From NCBI RefSeq assembly GCF_033898505.1, contig NZ_JAXAFK010000001.1, positions 1 through 64,000 on the forward strand: a stretch of DNA of 64,000 nucleotides. Direction: 5' to 3'. How positions within the stretch are numbered: the stretch's first letter is position 1; each line of letters opens with the position of its first letter. A program made the translations under genes and the position numbers. Of this stretch, positions 55,387 to 64,000 are shown in pieces. This DNA is from Pectobacterium carotovorum. GTDB taxonomy: Bacteria > Pseudomonadota > Gammaproteobacteria > Enterobacterales > Enterobacteriaceae. The notes under the pieces are model-generated. The model did no database searches, was not told the origin of the DNA, and saw only the letters and a list, made by a program, of their open reading frames with translations.

Positions 55387-56853
55387 ATGAGTATCAGCGA
55401 ATTTTCTACTCTTAAACCGCAGGTTGTGGTGCCGCGTTACAACCGCAGCCTGCTAAAAACACGTATTGCGCATATTGGCTTTGGCGCATTCCACCGGGCG
55501 CATCAGGCGGTCTGTGCCGATAAACTGGCGGCTGAGCACGGTAGCGACTGGGGCTATTGCGAAATTAACCTGATTGGCGGCGAACAGCAGATTGAGGCTA
55601 TTCGCCAGCAGGATTTGCTGTGGTCGGTTTCCGAAATGGCGGACAGCGGCTGGCATAGCCGGGTCATCGGCGTAGCAACCGGTGCGCTGCATGCGGAAGT
55701 CGAAGGCATCGAGGCGGTGCTGGAAGCGCTAAGCGTGCCGGATATCGCCATTGTGTCGATTACCGTCACGGAGAAAGGCTATTGCCACCATCCGGCGACG
55801 GGGCAGTTGAATAGTGAACATCCGCTGATTTGCCACGATCTGGGGTTGCCCGCAGAACCACGCTCCCTGCCCGGTGTGATTCTGGCTGCTATCAAACGCA
55901 GACGGGAACGCCAGCTACCGGCATTCAGCGTGATGTCCTGCGACAATATGCCGGAAAACGGGCACGTCACGCGCAACGTGATTGTGCAACTGGCCGAGCT
56001 GCAGGATGTCGAATTGGCGCGCTGGATTGAACAGCACGTCACCTTTCCGTCCACGATGGTGGACCGGATTGTTCCGGCTATCACTGAGGAAACGCTGGAG
56101 ACGATTCAGGGACAGCTGGGTGTCGCCGATCCGGCGGGTATTGCCTGCGAGCCGTTTTTCCAGTGGGTGATTGAAGACAACTTCGTTAACGGTCGTCCCG
56201 CGTGGGAAAAAGCCGGTGCGGAATTGGTACAGGATGTCCTGCCGTTTGAGGAAATGAAGCTACGGATGCTGAACGGCAGCCACTCGTTTCTGGCATATCT
56301 GGGCTACCTTGCTGGCTATCAACATATCAGCGAGTGCATGCAGGACAGCGACCTGGTCGCGGCGGCGCATCACCTGATGTTGCATGAACAGGCGCCGACG
56401 CTGCGTACACAGGGAGTCGATCTCGCCGCCTATGCAGATGCGCTACTGGATCGCTATCGCAATCGGGCGTTAAAACACCGTACCTGGCAGATTGCGATGG
56501 ACGGTTCGCAAAAACTGCCGCAGCGGATGCTGGATTCGATCCGCTGGCATCTGGCGCGCGGTAGCCGTTTTGATGCGCTGGCGCTCGGCGTGGCGGGGTG
56601 GATGCGCTATGTCGGCGGCGTAGACGAGCAAGGAAAACCGATTGAAATCAGCGATCCGCTAAAAGATCAGATCGCTGAAGCGGTGCAACGCAGCCCGGAA
56701 GGCGAGAGCCGGGTTGCGGCGCTGCTGACGCTGACGGTGATTTTCGGTGAGGACTTACCGAAAAATCCTGTCTTTGTCGATGTGGTGACGCAGCACTACC
56801 TGTCATTGCTAGAGAAGGGCGTGAAGGGCACATTGCAGGAGTGTGACTGGTAA
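55387..56853 (+). CDS. ydfI: D-mannonate oxidoreductase family protein YdfI
   Basis: A 488-residue polyol/mannonate dehydrogenase of the long-chain family. The nucleotide motif is HIGFGAFHRAHQ; SVTEKG-like ITVTEKGYC and MSCDNMPENG, plus KLRMLNGSHS, form the family signature (Lys and His of the active site). It interconverts D-mannonate and D-fructuronate or a related pair. E. coli YdfI lies in the same rsp neighbourhood. The frame opens at 55363; the ATG at 55387 with CAGGGA upstream is the better start. Confidence 0.92.
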   Translation: MSISEFSTLKPQVVVPRYNRSLLKTRIAHIGFGAFHRAHQAVCADKLAAEHGSDWGYCEINLIGGEQQIEAIRQQDLLWSVSEMADSGWHSRVIGVATGALHAEVEGIEAVLEALSVPDIAIVSITVTEKGYCHHPATGQLNSEHPLICHDLGLPAEPRSLPGVILAAIKRRRERQLPAFSVMSCDNMPENGHVTRNVIVQLAELQDVELARWIEQHVTFPSTMVDRIVPAITEETLETIQGQLGVADPAGIACEPFFQWVIEDNFVNGRPAWEKAGAELVQDVLPFEEMKLRMLNGSHSFLAYLGYLAGYQHISECMQDSDLVAAAHHLMLHEQAPTLRTQGVDLAAYADALLDRYRNRALKHRTWQIAMDGSQKLPQRMLDSIRWHLARGSRFDALALGVAGWMRYVGGVDEQGKPIEISDPLKDQIAEAVQRSPEGESRVAALLTLTVIFGEDLPKNPVFVDVVTQHYLSLLEKGVKGTLQECDW

Positions 56854-56910
56854 GACGAAAGCGCGATGGCGATGGCCGTCGCGTGACGGCATTAGATAGC
56901 CGTGACGATA

Positions 56911-56961
56911 AAACAACGCAGGGTGAGGCAAATGCCGACGATGCCTCGCTCTGTGTCTCCC
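56911..56961. repeat. Dispersed hairpin repeat, copy C (diverged)
   Basis: CAGGGTGAGGCA...GATGCCTCGCTCTG resembles copies at 9073 and 14062 in both arms, with a changed loop. It fills part of the 197-bp space between ydfI and rspR and may end the ydfI transcript. Confidence 0.5.
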
Positions 56962-57050
56962 ACTCTCACTACGACTGGCGTTGTAACACTGACACTCGCT
57001 GCGCTAAGCGTGTATCATAAGCGGTAAATTTCTTGGCTAAGCACAGCGGC

Positions 57051-57737
57051 ATGGATACCTCTTTTCAGATCAACAACAACGAACCAGTCAACCAGCAAAT
57101 TTATCGCGTACTGCGCAAAGACATTGTGGAATGCAATATTCCGCCGGGTAAGCTGCTGTCTGAAAAAGAAATTTCTGTGCGTTTTGACGTTTCCCGCCAG
57201 CCGGTCAGAGAGGCTTTTATCAAGCTGGCAGAGGCCGGGCTGGTGCAGATCCTGCCGCAGCGCGGCACGTTTGTGATGAAGATCTCCGAGCAGCGCGTGG
57301 CGGATGCCCGCTTTATCCGTCAGGCACTGGAATGCGCGATTGTGCGTCGGGCGGCAGAAATGGTGACGGAAGAACAGCTGCTGACGCTGGAGCACAATTT
57401 ACGCCGTCAGGAACTGGCCGCGCAGAATGAGCAGGTACGCGAGTTTCTCAGCCTTGATGACAGCTTCCATCAGCTTCTGACGCAGATTGCCAACTGTCCG
57501 CTGGCGTGGGAAACCATTGAGTCGATTAAAGCGACGATGGACCGCGTACGTTTTCTCAGCCTGAGCCAGGTTTCACCGCCAGTCAGTCTGATCCAACAGC
57601 ACTACCTGATTTTTAACGCCCTGAAAGCGCGTGACCCTGATGCCGCGGAAAAAGCGATTCGTGAGCATTTGCAGGAAATGATCTATTCGATTACGCCGAT
57701 TGCGCAACAGAATAGCGACTGGTTTGAGCACGCCTGA
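57051..57737 (+). CDS. rspR: GntR-family regulator RspR
   Basis: A 228-residue FadR-type GntR regulator, the same length as E. coli RspR (YdfH). The N-terminal winged helix contains [26 protein letters not shown]; the C-terminal helical ligand domain carries the metal residues typical of FCD proteins (Asp in LDDSFHQ and His residues in FHQLL and REHLQEM). It represses rspAB in E. coli. A TTG at 57033 is in frame, but the ATG at 57051 ([19 protein letters not shown]) matches the family. It is the last gene of the cluster. Confidence 0.9.
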   Translation: MDTSFQINNNEPVNQQIYRVLRKDIVECNIPPGKLLSEKEISVRFDVSRQPVREAFIKLAEAGLVQILPQRGTFVMKISEQRVADARFIRQALECAIVRRAAEMVTEEQLLTLEHNLRRQELAAQNEQVREFLSLDDSFHQLLTQIANCPLAWETIESIKATMDRVRFLSLSQVSPPVSLIQQHYLIFNALKARDPDAAEKAIREHLQEMIYSITPIAQQNSDWFEHA

Positions 57738-57803
57738 TCGCGTTGACTTGAGTGCGTTGAATAGTGGCTTCCCCGTCTCCGGTGGAAGCCATGTCACAGA
57801 AGA

Positions 57804-59165
57804 CTACTTGAGCGGCTGTGGCAGGGTAATCACCCACAGTTCGTTATCGGCTTCTGGCTTCTCCAACGGTTTGATGGCTAACGTTGTCTCGACCGCCTTG
57901 CCGTTCCGCGTCAGTTTGCCATCGGCAGTAACCTGATAGTCATCCGCCTTATCTTTTGCTTTCACCGGGGATTGCAGCACGGATTGTAGGCCAAAGTCGT
58001 TGTCGTTAATGACCGCCAGCGTTTGCTTATCGACCAGCGCCAGACCTTCCACTTTCTCCTGCTGCCAGCCGAGCTTACGCAGATCCACCAGCTCCTGCTT
58101 GTGCGCCAGCGTAATGCCGCGTTTTTCCAACTGGGCGAGATCGTCAAATTCCGGCGATTTGCCATCGGCATCGAACGGCGTCAGGTCGCTCGCTTTGCTG
58201 AGATCGACCAGATAGATGCGGTTCTGCATCTGTTTGTCTTTATCCGCGCCTTGCTCGACCAGCAGAATGCGCTGATTATCCAGCGCCACGATATCGCCGA
58301 TTTTGGCATCCTTCGCTTTCTTATAGCTGTCGATGTTGATGGGGTAACCCAGCATGCGGCTGGTCTTGGTTTCCGGGTTAAACATCACCAGACGCGTAAA
58401 CTGCGCTTTGTTTTTGCTTTTGCCGTCGATATCCAGCGTACTTTGTACAGCCATGACGATCGTGCCGTCCGGCAGGCGGGTCAGGCCTTCAAAACCCCGA
58501 TTTGGCTGACGCCACTTGATGATATTCGGTAAGCCGCTGGCAACAGAGTGTTCATTGCCCGCAGGCGTCGGCCCGAATTTTTGCAGGATCTTCCCGCTGG
58601 CATCAACGTGGATCAGGAACGGGCCGTATTCGTCACACAGCCAGAAACCGCCGTTGCCGTCCGGCGTAATCCCTTCGGTGTCCAGCCCACGCTGGCTGGT
58701 ACTGAGCGGTTGTAGGGCGTCATTCAGCGCCACTTCATTGGTGGTGCCGATAACGTCCGCAGGTAGCGGCAGGCCGGTGATCTTGCCCTCGACATCGTGC
58801 AACGGGCGTGAATTGCTCGCCTCTGCGAATTTTGCACTGACCCGAATATCCATCATCAGCGGCGCGTAATCAGGGCTGGCAAAGATCTTGGCCTCTTTCT
58901 CGCCGACCAACGGCGCATCGGCATTTGGGCCGCGATCGGTGACGGTGACGAACATCAGGTCGTCACCCTGTTTACCGGTAAAATAGAGGCCGGAACCAAT
59001 GCCGACAGGCAGACCGTTGGGGAAGTTCTGGGCAAATTTGCCCTGATACGCCACACGCTCGCTGGCTGGGAAGGTGACGACATAGCGTGTCACTTTTTCT
59101 CCTGCGGCCTGAACGCTGAACGGCAAAAATCCGGCAACCAGCAGTGCTAACAACGTGTGTTTCAT
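57804..59165 (-). CDS. Secreted phytase-like esterase (phytase-like beta-propeller)
   Basis: A 453-residue periplasmic or secreted protein of the esterase-like-activity-of-phytase family. The signal peptide is MKHTLLALLVAGFLPFSVQA. Propeller-type motifs include VTVTDRGPNADAP, LDTEGITPDGNGGFWLCDEYGPFLIHVDASG and GFEGLTRLPDGTIVMAVQS. GGGGAA precedes the ATG at 59165; an upstream ATG at 59180 is less likely. Last gene of a minus-strand group with a phospholipase-D-like protein and a TonB system. Enzyme activity is uncertain. Confidence 0.85.
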   Translation of the reverse strand: MKHTLLALLVAGFLPFSVQAAGEKVTRYVVTFPASERVAYQGKFAQNFPNGLPVGIGSGLYFTGKQGDDLMFVTVTDRGPNADAPLVGEKEAKIFASPDYAPLMMDIRVSAKFAEASNSRPLHDVEGKITGLPLPADVIGTTNEVALNDALQPLSTSQRGLDTEGITPDGNGGFWLCDEYGPFLIHVDASGKILQKFGPTPAGNEHSVASGLPNIIKWRQPNRGFEGLTRLPDGTIVMAVQSTLDIDGKSKNKAQFTRLVMFNPETKTSRMLGYPINIDSYKKAKDAKIGDIVALDNQRILLVEQGADKDKQMQNRIYLVDLSKASDLTPFDADGKSPEFDDLAQLEKRGITLAHKQELVDLRKLGWQQEKVEGLALVDKQTLAVINDNDFGLQSVLQSPVKAKDKADDYQVTADGKLTRNGKAVETTLAIKPLEKPEADNELWVITLPQPLK

Positions 59166-59198
59166 GCTATTCCCCATCAACGGTCATTCTGGTGGTGG

Positions 59199-60545
59199 CT
59201 ACGGTGCGTTGACCGTGCCGCCTGTCGCGGACGAAGGGCTGTTTTCCTTCTCCTTATTTTTCTCTTTTTCTTTCATGCCACCCGGATCGGGCCGAGGGTA
59301 ATCATAATCAATACGCAGAGGGTGTGCATAGGCGCTGTTCCACAGTTGTGTATAAAGCATGTCTACCCGCTGCGCCATCGCCGGGTTCTGAATCACCATC
59401 TCCAGATTGCGCGAGTTATCCAGATAGCCGCCGCTCCAGTTGCTGGTGCCAATCCAGGCTTTTTTGCCGTCGATGGTCATGATCTTACTGTGGATCACGC
59501 GGGCAAACGGGATGAAGCCGCTGCTGGCTTGCGGTATGGATACCGTTTTTATCTGGATGTTGGGTAGCACCGCCAGGCTTTTCAGGTAGGCGATATTCGG
59601 CATTTTGGTGCTCCATTCGGACACCATCAGCTCGATCTGGACGCCGCGTGCGGCGGCGGCACGAATGGCGTTATCGATAACCGCGTAGTACGGGCGCGTT
59701 TTATCCGGGCCGTAGGAGAGTGGGACGTAATCCATCACCTGAATGCGCACCTGCTGCTGGGCTTCGGCTAGCAAGCGGGGGAGTTCTTCTTCGGAATCTA
59801 TCACGCCAGCGGGATTGAACGCTTTGGGGCTGGCAACCAGATAGTTGCCCGAACGGTCAACAGGTTGCGTTGTCGCGGGCAGCGGCGGAACGGTTTCACC
59901 GTGGGCCAGTCGCGCCTGCGCCTGCCAGTCTTGTTCGAAAATAGCGCCAATTTGCTTCACCACGTGTGGATCGTCGATCAATAATCCCGTTTCGTGAATG
60001 TGTTCCAGCGCCCGCCAGTCAAGATTCTGGCTGCCCATGTAGGCCTGTTTGCTATCAACCAGCAGGTATTTGGCATGCACAATACCGCCGCTCAGGCGTT
60101 CAAAAGGAATCACGTGCAGCTCCAGATTCGGAATCGTTTTGAGCTGTTCCAGCGTGTCCTGCGTAGAAATTTTTAGCCCTTTCTCTTCGAGCAGCAGGCG
60201 GATTCGCACGCCGCGTTCTCCGGCGGCACGCAGATGTTGTAAGACGTTATCAAAACGTGTTCCCGCCTGATTCGCGACATAGAATTGACCCAGTTCAATG
60301 GTGTGCTGGGCGTTATCAAACAGCGATATCCACACCGCATCGCTGGGGCGTAAATCGGGGGCGATCAGCGTGGTTTCTACCGGGGCGTCATACACTAATT
60401 CATAGCCGGGAATGCGGTAACCGCTAGCGCTGGCGTCGGCATGGGCTGACGCACTCACAATAAACAATACGCCTCCTGTCAGCAGTGTGTTGATGCAATG
60501 CTTCCAGCGTCGCCCCGGATTGATGAAACCACAACGATTAAGCAT
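59199..60545 (-). CDS. Secreted phospholipase-D-like protein
   Basis: A 448-residue PLD-superfamily protein with two complete catalytic HxKx4D motifs: HAKYLLVDSKQAYMGSQNLD and HSKIMTIDGKKAWIGTSNWS. It has an N-terminal signal peptide (ending SAHA) and a low-complexity Lys/Glu tail (MKEKEKNKEKE). It overlaps the ExbB-like gene by 8 bp. It could cleave phospholipids or other phosphodiesters outside the cytoplasm; it resembles the eukaryotic PLD3/4-type arrangement more than toxin PLDs. Substrate unknown. Confidence 0.88.
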   Translation of the reverse strand: MLNRCGFINPGRRWKHCINTLLTGGVLFIVSASAHADASASGYRIPGYELVYDAPVETTLIAPDLRPSDAVWISLFDNAQHTIELGQFYVANQAGTRFDNVLQHLRAAGERGVRIRLLLEEKGLKISTQDTLEQLKTIPNLELHVIPFERLSGGIVHAKYLLVDSKQAYMGSQNLDWRALEHIHETGLLIDDPHVVKQIGAIFEQDWQAQARLAHGETVPPLPATTQPVDRSGNYLVASPKAFNPAGVIDSEEELPRLLAEAQQQVRIQVMDYVPLSYGPDKTRPYYAVIDNAIRAAAARGVQIELMVSEWSTKMPNIAYLKSLAVLPNIQIKTVSIPQASSGFIPFARVIHSKIMTIDGKKAWIGTSNWSGGYLDNSRNLEMVIQNPAMAQRVDMLYTQLWNSAYAHPLRIDYDYPRPDPGGMKEKEKNKEKENSPSSATGGTVNAP

Positions 60546-61221
60546 AGCGCTTCTCCGCCATCGCTTTTTCCGTTACGGCACTGTCTGTCATGGAATGGTG
60601 CGTTACCGCAGGGCCCGCTTTCTGTTGGCGAGTATGCGGCATTCCGGCGCGAATCAGCAGGACTTTCAGCATTTCGTTGATGTGTTCCATTCGGCTTTGC
60701 AGGAAATTGTTCCCCAGCAGGCAAACTAGCGCGATGGCGATGCCCAGCCCAGTGGCGTACAGCGCGGTTCCCATTCCGGCAGAAACCTGGCTCGGGTCGG
60801 AGATTCCCGCGGCGGACAGCGCTTTGAAGGTTTCGATAATCCCCATGATGGTGCCAAGCAGCCCCAGTAACGGTGCTGCGGTGACGACCGTCTCCAGAAT
60901 CCATAGCCCGCGCGACAGCTGCGGCTTACTTTGCAGATATTGTGCGTCGATCAGGTCGTTAAGCGCATCGCGGTTTTCTGCCTGATGCGACTGCGCCAGC
61001 ACGGGCGTGACGACAGTGATGGGCAGGCTGGGGCGCTGGGTCAGGGCGTCCGGCAGATCGTGAATGTGACGGATGCCCGCCGTCAGGGCGCGCTCCAGAC
61101 GTTTGGCCTGTCGGCGCGTATAGGAAAAATAGAGACTGCGTTCGATGATGATCATCAGGGCGATCACCAGTGAGGCGTACATGATGTAGAAAATAATCTC
61201 GTGCAGCATATCGGCGTTCAT
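60538..61221 (-). CDS. ExbB/TolQ-family proton-channel protein
   Basis: A 227-residue membrane protein with three helices. The MotA/TolQ/ExbB core is ILETVVTAAPLLGLLGTIMGIIETF and GTALYATGLGIAIALVCLLGNNF. It should power the nearby TonB-like protein. It ends in a Met/Ala/Lys-rich polar tail of about 30 residues not seen in ExbB. No ExbD partner occurs in the window; it may lie past the right edge. Translation is coupled to the PLD gene. The second ATG (MLHEIIFYIMYASL) is also a possible start. Confidence 0.88.
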   Translation of the reverse strand: MNADMLHEIIFYIMYASLVIALMIIIERSLYFSYTRRQAKRLERALTAGIRHIHDLPDALTQRPSLPITVVTPVLAQSHQAENRDALNDLIDAQYLQSKPQLSRGLWILETVVTAAPLLGLLGTIMGIIETFKALSAAGISDPSQVSAGMGTALYATGLGIAIALVCLLGNNFLQSRMEHINEMLKVLLIRAGMPHTRQQKAGPAVTHHSMTDSAVTEKAMAEKRYA

Positions 61222-61282
61222 GGCCTGATCCTTTTGTTGCCTTGTTAGGCATTGTTTGTGATTGATGACGATGCGCGTCGGG

Positions 61283-61386
61283 CGGGTGTAATGGGTAGAT
61301 CGTAAAGACGCTGCAAGTACATCCTTGTAAGCTCGAGCCGCGCCATCCCTGGCGCGGACGCTTTACTCTTCTATCCCATTACCCCC
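61283..61386. mobile_element. 104-bp MITE-like element with terminal inverted repeats, copy 2
   Basis: Ends CGGGTGTAATGGGTAGATCGTAAAG and CTTTACTCTTCTATCCCATT...CCCCG are inverted and match the ends of the 35418-35597 element in reverse orientation. The core is shorter (GAGCCGCGCCATCCCTGGCGCGG hairpin). It sits inside the TonB-system gene group between the receptor and ExbB genes. Confidence 0.75.
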
Positions 61387-61416
61387 GTTTTGCTCTGTAT
61401 TTAGACTATTAACAGA

Positions 61417-63657
61417 TTAGAACGTGGCTTCCAGTGAGGCGCTGAAGGTGCGCTCTTCCCCGACGTTGTAAAACGGTGTGCCTGCCGATACGCCGTTATA
61501 CGACCGTGAGTTGAAGCTCACTGAACGTGCGGAGTCGAGGTACTCTTTGTCGAACAGGTTGCTGACGCCAAAGCGTAAGGTGGCGCTTTTCACGATCTTC
61601 TTATCCACTGGCAGATAGACACCGGCGCTGAGATCGAAAACGGTACGTCCGCCGATCTTCTCGTCATTGGTCATGTCGCCGTAGAACGAACCGACATAGC
61701 GGCTGTTCACGCCGGCATAGTAGAGACCGTCGTCATAGCCCAGCCCGAGGTTGAGCATATTTTTCGGCGCGTTGGCGACCTGCTTGCCCATAGTGGGGAG
61801 CTGGCTGCCACTGGTGGCGAGATTGTTTTTCTGCTCAGTGTCGGTATAGGTATAAGCGGCGAAGTAGTTGAAGTTATGTGGCAGCTTGCCGCTCCACTCC
61901 AGTTCCAGTCCTTTGTTTTCCACTTTCCCAGCGTTGATCATTTCGTAATCGCCGTTGGCGTCACGGCTGGAGATCTGACGGTCGGTAAACTGGATAAAGA
62001 ACAGCGAAGCGCTCAGCAGCATGTCCTCGTTCTGGAAGCGCCAGCCGAGTTCCTGATTCCAGCTCAGTTCCGGTTTGGTATTGATGGAATCGCCAACGTT
62101 GTACAAGACGTAGTTGGGCGGGGTACGCATGTTGCGCGTGATGTTATAGAACACCTGATTTTCGGTATTGATGCGGTAGGCTGCGTTAAAGCTAGGCAGG
62201 AATTCGTGGTATTTCTTGTTCTTTTTCTCTGCGACGTTGTACAAGCTGCCGAGGTTAGTGCCGTCACGTTCTACGTGCTGATAGGCCAGACCGCCGGTGA
62301 ACGTCCATTCCGGGGAGAAGAACCAGGTGTCCTGAACCCAAATTTTATGGGCTGGCGTGACGGTAAACTGGTTACGGCCTTGAACCACTTTCCCATTCGC
62401 GTCGGTGATCTGATCCGCATCGCCGGGTTTGCCGGAAATGTTAGCCGGGGTACCGTCGCTCTTAATCGGAATGAACGGCTGCGTTTGACGCTGACGGGCA
62501 CGCTCGAACCAGTAGCCGATATCCAGACTATGCTCGTCGCTAATATCCCATTTCAGCTTGGTGGTGATACCCGGCCGCCAGGTTTCCGTCCACGACGGGC
62601 GATAGTAGGTGTTGGAGGTCAGGTTGCTGAGATCGTAGTTACCTGCGCGGTCCGACGTGGCGGATAACACGCTGGCAGTTCCGCTGCCGAAGCTACCGCC
62701 GTTCGTCGAGAAATAGTAAGGCTGTAACGTCAGCGCCATGTTATCGCGCAACTGCAACTTCTGGGTGAACGTGACATTCAGCGTTTCAAAGTTATTGCGG
62801 TTGAGTTTGTAGTATTGGGAAATTTGTCCACGGTTGTTGTAAACCGGCGTCGTGGCGTAATCCATCTTGCGCCCATTCTGCTCGAACTGCCGTTTGCTCA
62901 GCGTCGAGTAGTTGATGGTATCTTGCTTATTGTATTTCACAATCAGGTTACTGCTGTGGCCGTTTTCATGTTCATACAGGCCGTTCCATTCGACTTTATC
63001 GGCACGGGAATACCCTGCGCCACGCCATTTGTCGGAATCGGTATACGAGTAAGAGAGCCAACTGCTGAAGCCGTTGTGCTTACCGGTTTCCAGACGTGCG
63101 AACGTCTTGCTGAGGTTGTTGCTGCCGAACGTTTGCTTAACGAAACCGCCAAAATCTTTCGCCGGACGGTGGGAAACCAGCCCGATGTTACCGCCGCTGG
63201 CGCCGATGTGTGGGCCGTCCATTTCTGATGATCCCTGGGTGACAAAGATCTGCTCCAGGTTTTCCGGGTCGCCCATACCGTTCGGGTACACGGCGTAGTC
63301 GCCGGAGTCATTGACGGGAATGCCGTCTGATGACAGGCCGACCTGATCCGCACTCATGCCGCGCATGGTATAGCTGACGCCGCTTAAGCCGCTGGCGTCG
63401 TTACTGCTGACGTTCAGGCCCGCGGTGTATTTCAGTTTATCAATGGCGTTGCCAGCTGCGGGCATTTTATCCAGCGCGTCTTTTGTCACGGTTGAGCGCG
63501 ATTTGGCGCTGTCTTCCTGAACCATTAATCCTGCGCCAAGCGGTTGCCCTTGTACGTTGATGGTGCCGACATCTGTCGCTTCCTCCGCCAGCGCGGAACC
63601 TGCCAGTAATGCGCCGACGACGGACAAACATACCCCAGAAAGTTTGAACGGTTTCAT
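61417..63657 (-). CDS. TonB-dependent outer-membrane receptor
   Basis: A 746-residue receptor. It has a signal peptide (MKPFKLSGVCLSVVGALLAGSALA), a plug domain from about residue 45 to 170 (DKMPAAGNAIDKLKYTAGLNV, GVSYTMRGMSADQVGLSSDGIPV, GSSEMDGPHIGASGGNIGLVS) and a barrel ending FSASLEATF. The TonB box may lie in DVGTINVQG. It does not read like the common siderophore receptors FhuA, FepA or CirA; substrate unknown. It is in the same orientation as the ExbB-like, PLD-like and phytase-like genes and a partial TonB-like gene upstream. Confidence 0.93.
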   Translation of the reverse strand: MKPFKLSGVCLSVVGALLAGSALAEEATDVGTINVQGQPLGAGLMVQEDSAKSRSTVTKDALDKMPAAGNAIDKLKYTAGLNVSSNDASGLSGVSYTMRGMSADQVGLSSDGIPVNDSGDYAVYPNGMGDPENLEQIFVTQGSSEMDGPHIGASGGNIGLVSHRPAKDFGGFVKQTFGSNNLSKTFARLETGKHNGFSSWLSYSYTDSDKWRGAGYSRADKVEWNGLYEHENGHSSNLIVKYNKQDTINYSTLSKRQFEQNGRKMDYATTPVYNNRGQISQYYKLNRNNFETLNVTFTQKLQLRDNMALTLQPYYFSTNGGSFGSGTASVLSATSDRAGNYDLSNLTSNTYYRPSWTETWRPGITTKLKWDISDEHSLDIGYWFERARQRQTQPFIPIKSDGTPANISGKPGDADQITDANGKVVQGRNQFTVTPAHKIWVQDTWFFSPEWTFTGGLAYQHVERDGTNLGSLYNVAEKKNKKYHEFLPSFNAAYRINTENQVFYNITRNMRTPPNYVLYNVGDSINTKPELSWNQELGWRFQNEDMLLSASLFFIQFTDRQISSRDANGDYEMINAGKVENKGLELEWSGKLPHNFNYFAAYTYTDTEQKNNLATSGSQLPTMGKQVANAPKNMLNLGLGYDDGLYYAGVNSRYVGSFYGDMTNDEKIGGRTVFDLSAGVYLPVDKKIVKSATLRFGVSNLFDKEYLDSARSVSFNSRSYNGVSAGTPFYNVGEERTFSASLEATF

Positions 63658-63747
63658 TTAATAATCTCAGTATTATCAGTGACTTATTAATCAACATGTT
63701 GTTGACGTTATTTTTGCTGATTCACTCTCTTGCTCAGGTGCGAAACG

Positions 63748-64000
63748 CTACTGCGCTTGATAATCGAACGTGGCTAAAAAGCGTTTTGTGCTTTGTCCTG
63801 CAAAGGCGTCGGCAGGGAAGGCCCGAACCTGTTTGATGCTCTGTAAGCTGGCTTGCGCCGCTCGGTTCAGCAGCATGCTGCGTGCTTTGCTACTGATTCC
63901 TGAATCGATGACGCGTCCTGTGCGATCGACCTCCAGCCAGACTTCAACCCGGCCTTCGGGGCGTTCGAGTGATGCCTGACGTCCAGTCGGGTAGCGTTTG
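63748..64000 (-). CDS. C-terminal part of a TonB-family energy transducer (truncated by window edge)
   Basis: Reading the minus strand inward from the right edge gives 83 residues starting KRYPTGRQASLERPEGRVEV and ending ATFDYQAQ before a TAG at 63748-63750. It is a TonB C-terminal domain: YPxxA-like opening, EGRVEVWLEVDRTGRV strand pair, and LLNRAAQASLQS helix. The start lies beyond 64000. It is the obvious partner of the receptor at 61417, 90 bp downstream. Confidence 0.85.
   Translation of the reverse strand, partial: KRYPTGRQASLERPEGRVEVWLEVDRTGRVIDSGISSKARSMLLNRAAQASLQSIKQVRAFPADAFAGQSTKRFLATFDYQAQ

Noticed and set aside
63660..63700. Fur box upstream of the TonB-dependent receptor
   Set aside because: GATAATACTGAGATTATTA keeps only the outer half-sites; too few matches to call.

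Overview
This window looks like chromosome of a soft-rot enterobacterium, most likely Pectobacterium. The reasons are the complete plant-ferredoxin uptake locus (fusB-fusA-fusC-fusD), enterobacterial gene orders such as ptsH-ptsI-crr next to cysK-cysZ-zipA, several ERIC repeats, and proteins close to but clearly diverged from E. coli. I recognised no rRNA, tRNA, CRISPR array, prophage or intact insertion sequence. All identifications were made by reading the sequence; no database was searched.

Layout. 0-9 kb: ypeA, then a Fur-type site and the fus iron-piracy locus (TonB-like protein, outer-membrane receptor, M16 protease, ABC transporter). 9-15 kb: yfeY, the haem peroxidase yfeX, and the sulfate/thiosulfate genes cysP-cysT-cysW-cysM, with cysA missing from its usual place. 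15-20.6 kb: macAB on the minus strand and a divergent two-component system. 20.6-27 kb: crr-ptsI-ptsH, cysK, cysZ and zipA. 27-30 kb: a YjeH-type amino-acid exporter, ubiK, and ribB behind an FMN riboswitch. 30-37 kb: tehB, the nitric-oxide detoxification genes norVW with divergent norR (sigma-54 promoter and three NorR sites), and fumarase. 37-43.5 kb: two full-length ERIC elements around a LysR gene, a PACE-type efflux pump, an AlkA-like glycosylase, a YrdC/Sua5-like protein, and ada-alkB.

43.5-51.1 kb is the most interesting stretch. It holds a five-gene operon for an apparent periplasmic respiratory reductase (Tat-exported 4Fe-4S protein, NrfD-type quinol-oxidising membrane subunit, MFS transporter, small FMN-binding protein, FAD-dependent reductase). 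Upstream lie an FNR-like site, a secreted carboxylesterase, a near-consensus CRP site and a divergent LysR regulator. I infer anaerobic reduction of an unsaturated compound, perhaps one released from a plant ester; the substrate is unknown.

51.2-57.8 kb carries an intact rspA-rspB-ydfJ-ydfI-rspR cluster for sugar-acid catabolism. 57.8-64 kb, on the minus strand, carries a second TonB system (C-terminus of a TonB-like protein at the window edge, TonB-dependent receptor, ExbB-like protein) with a phospholipase-D-like protein and a phytase-like esterase. Small dispersed repeats punctuate the window: ERIC elements and derivatives, a family with shared terminal inverted repeats (35.5 and 61.3 kb), and a 58-bp hairpin repeat (9.1, 14.1 and possibly 56.9 kb).
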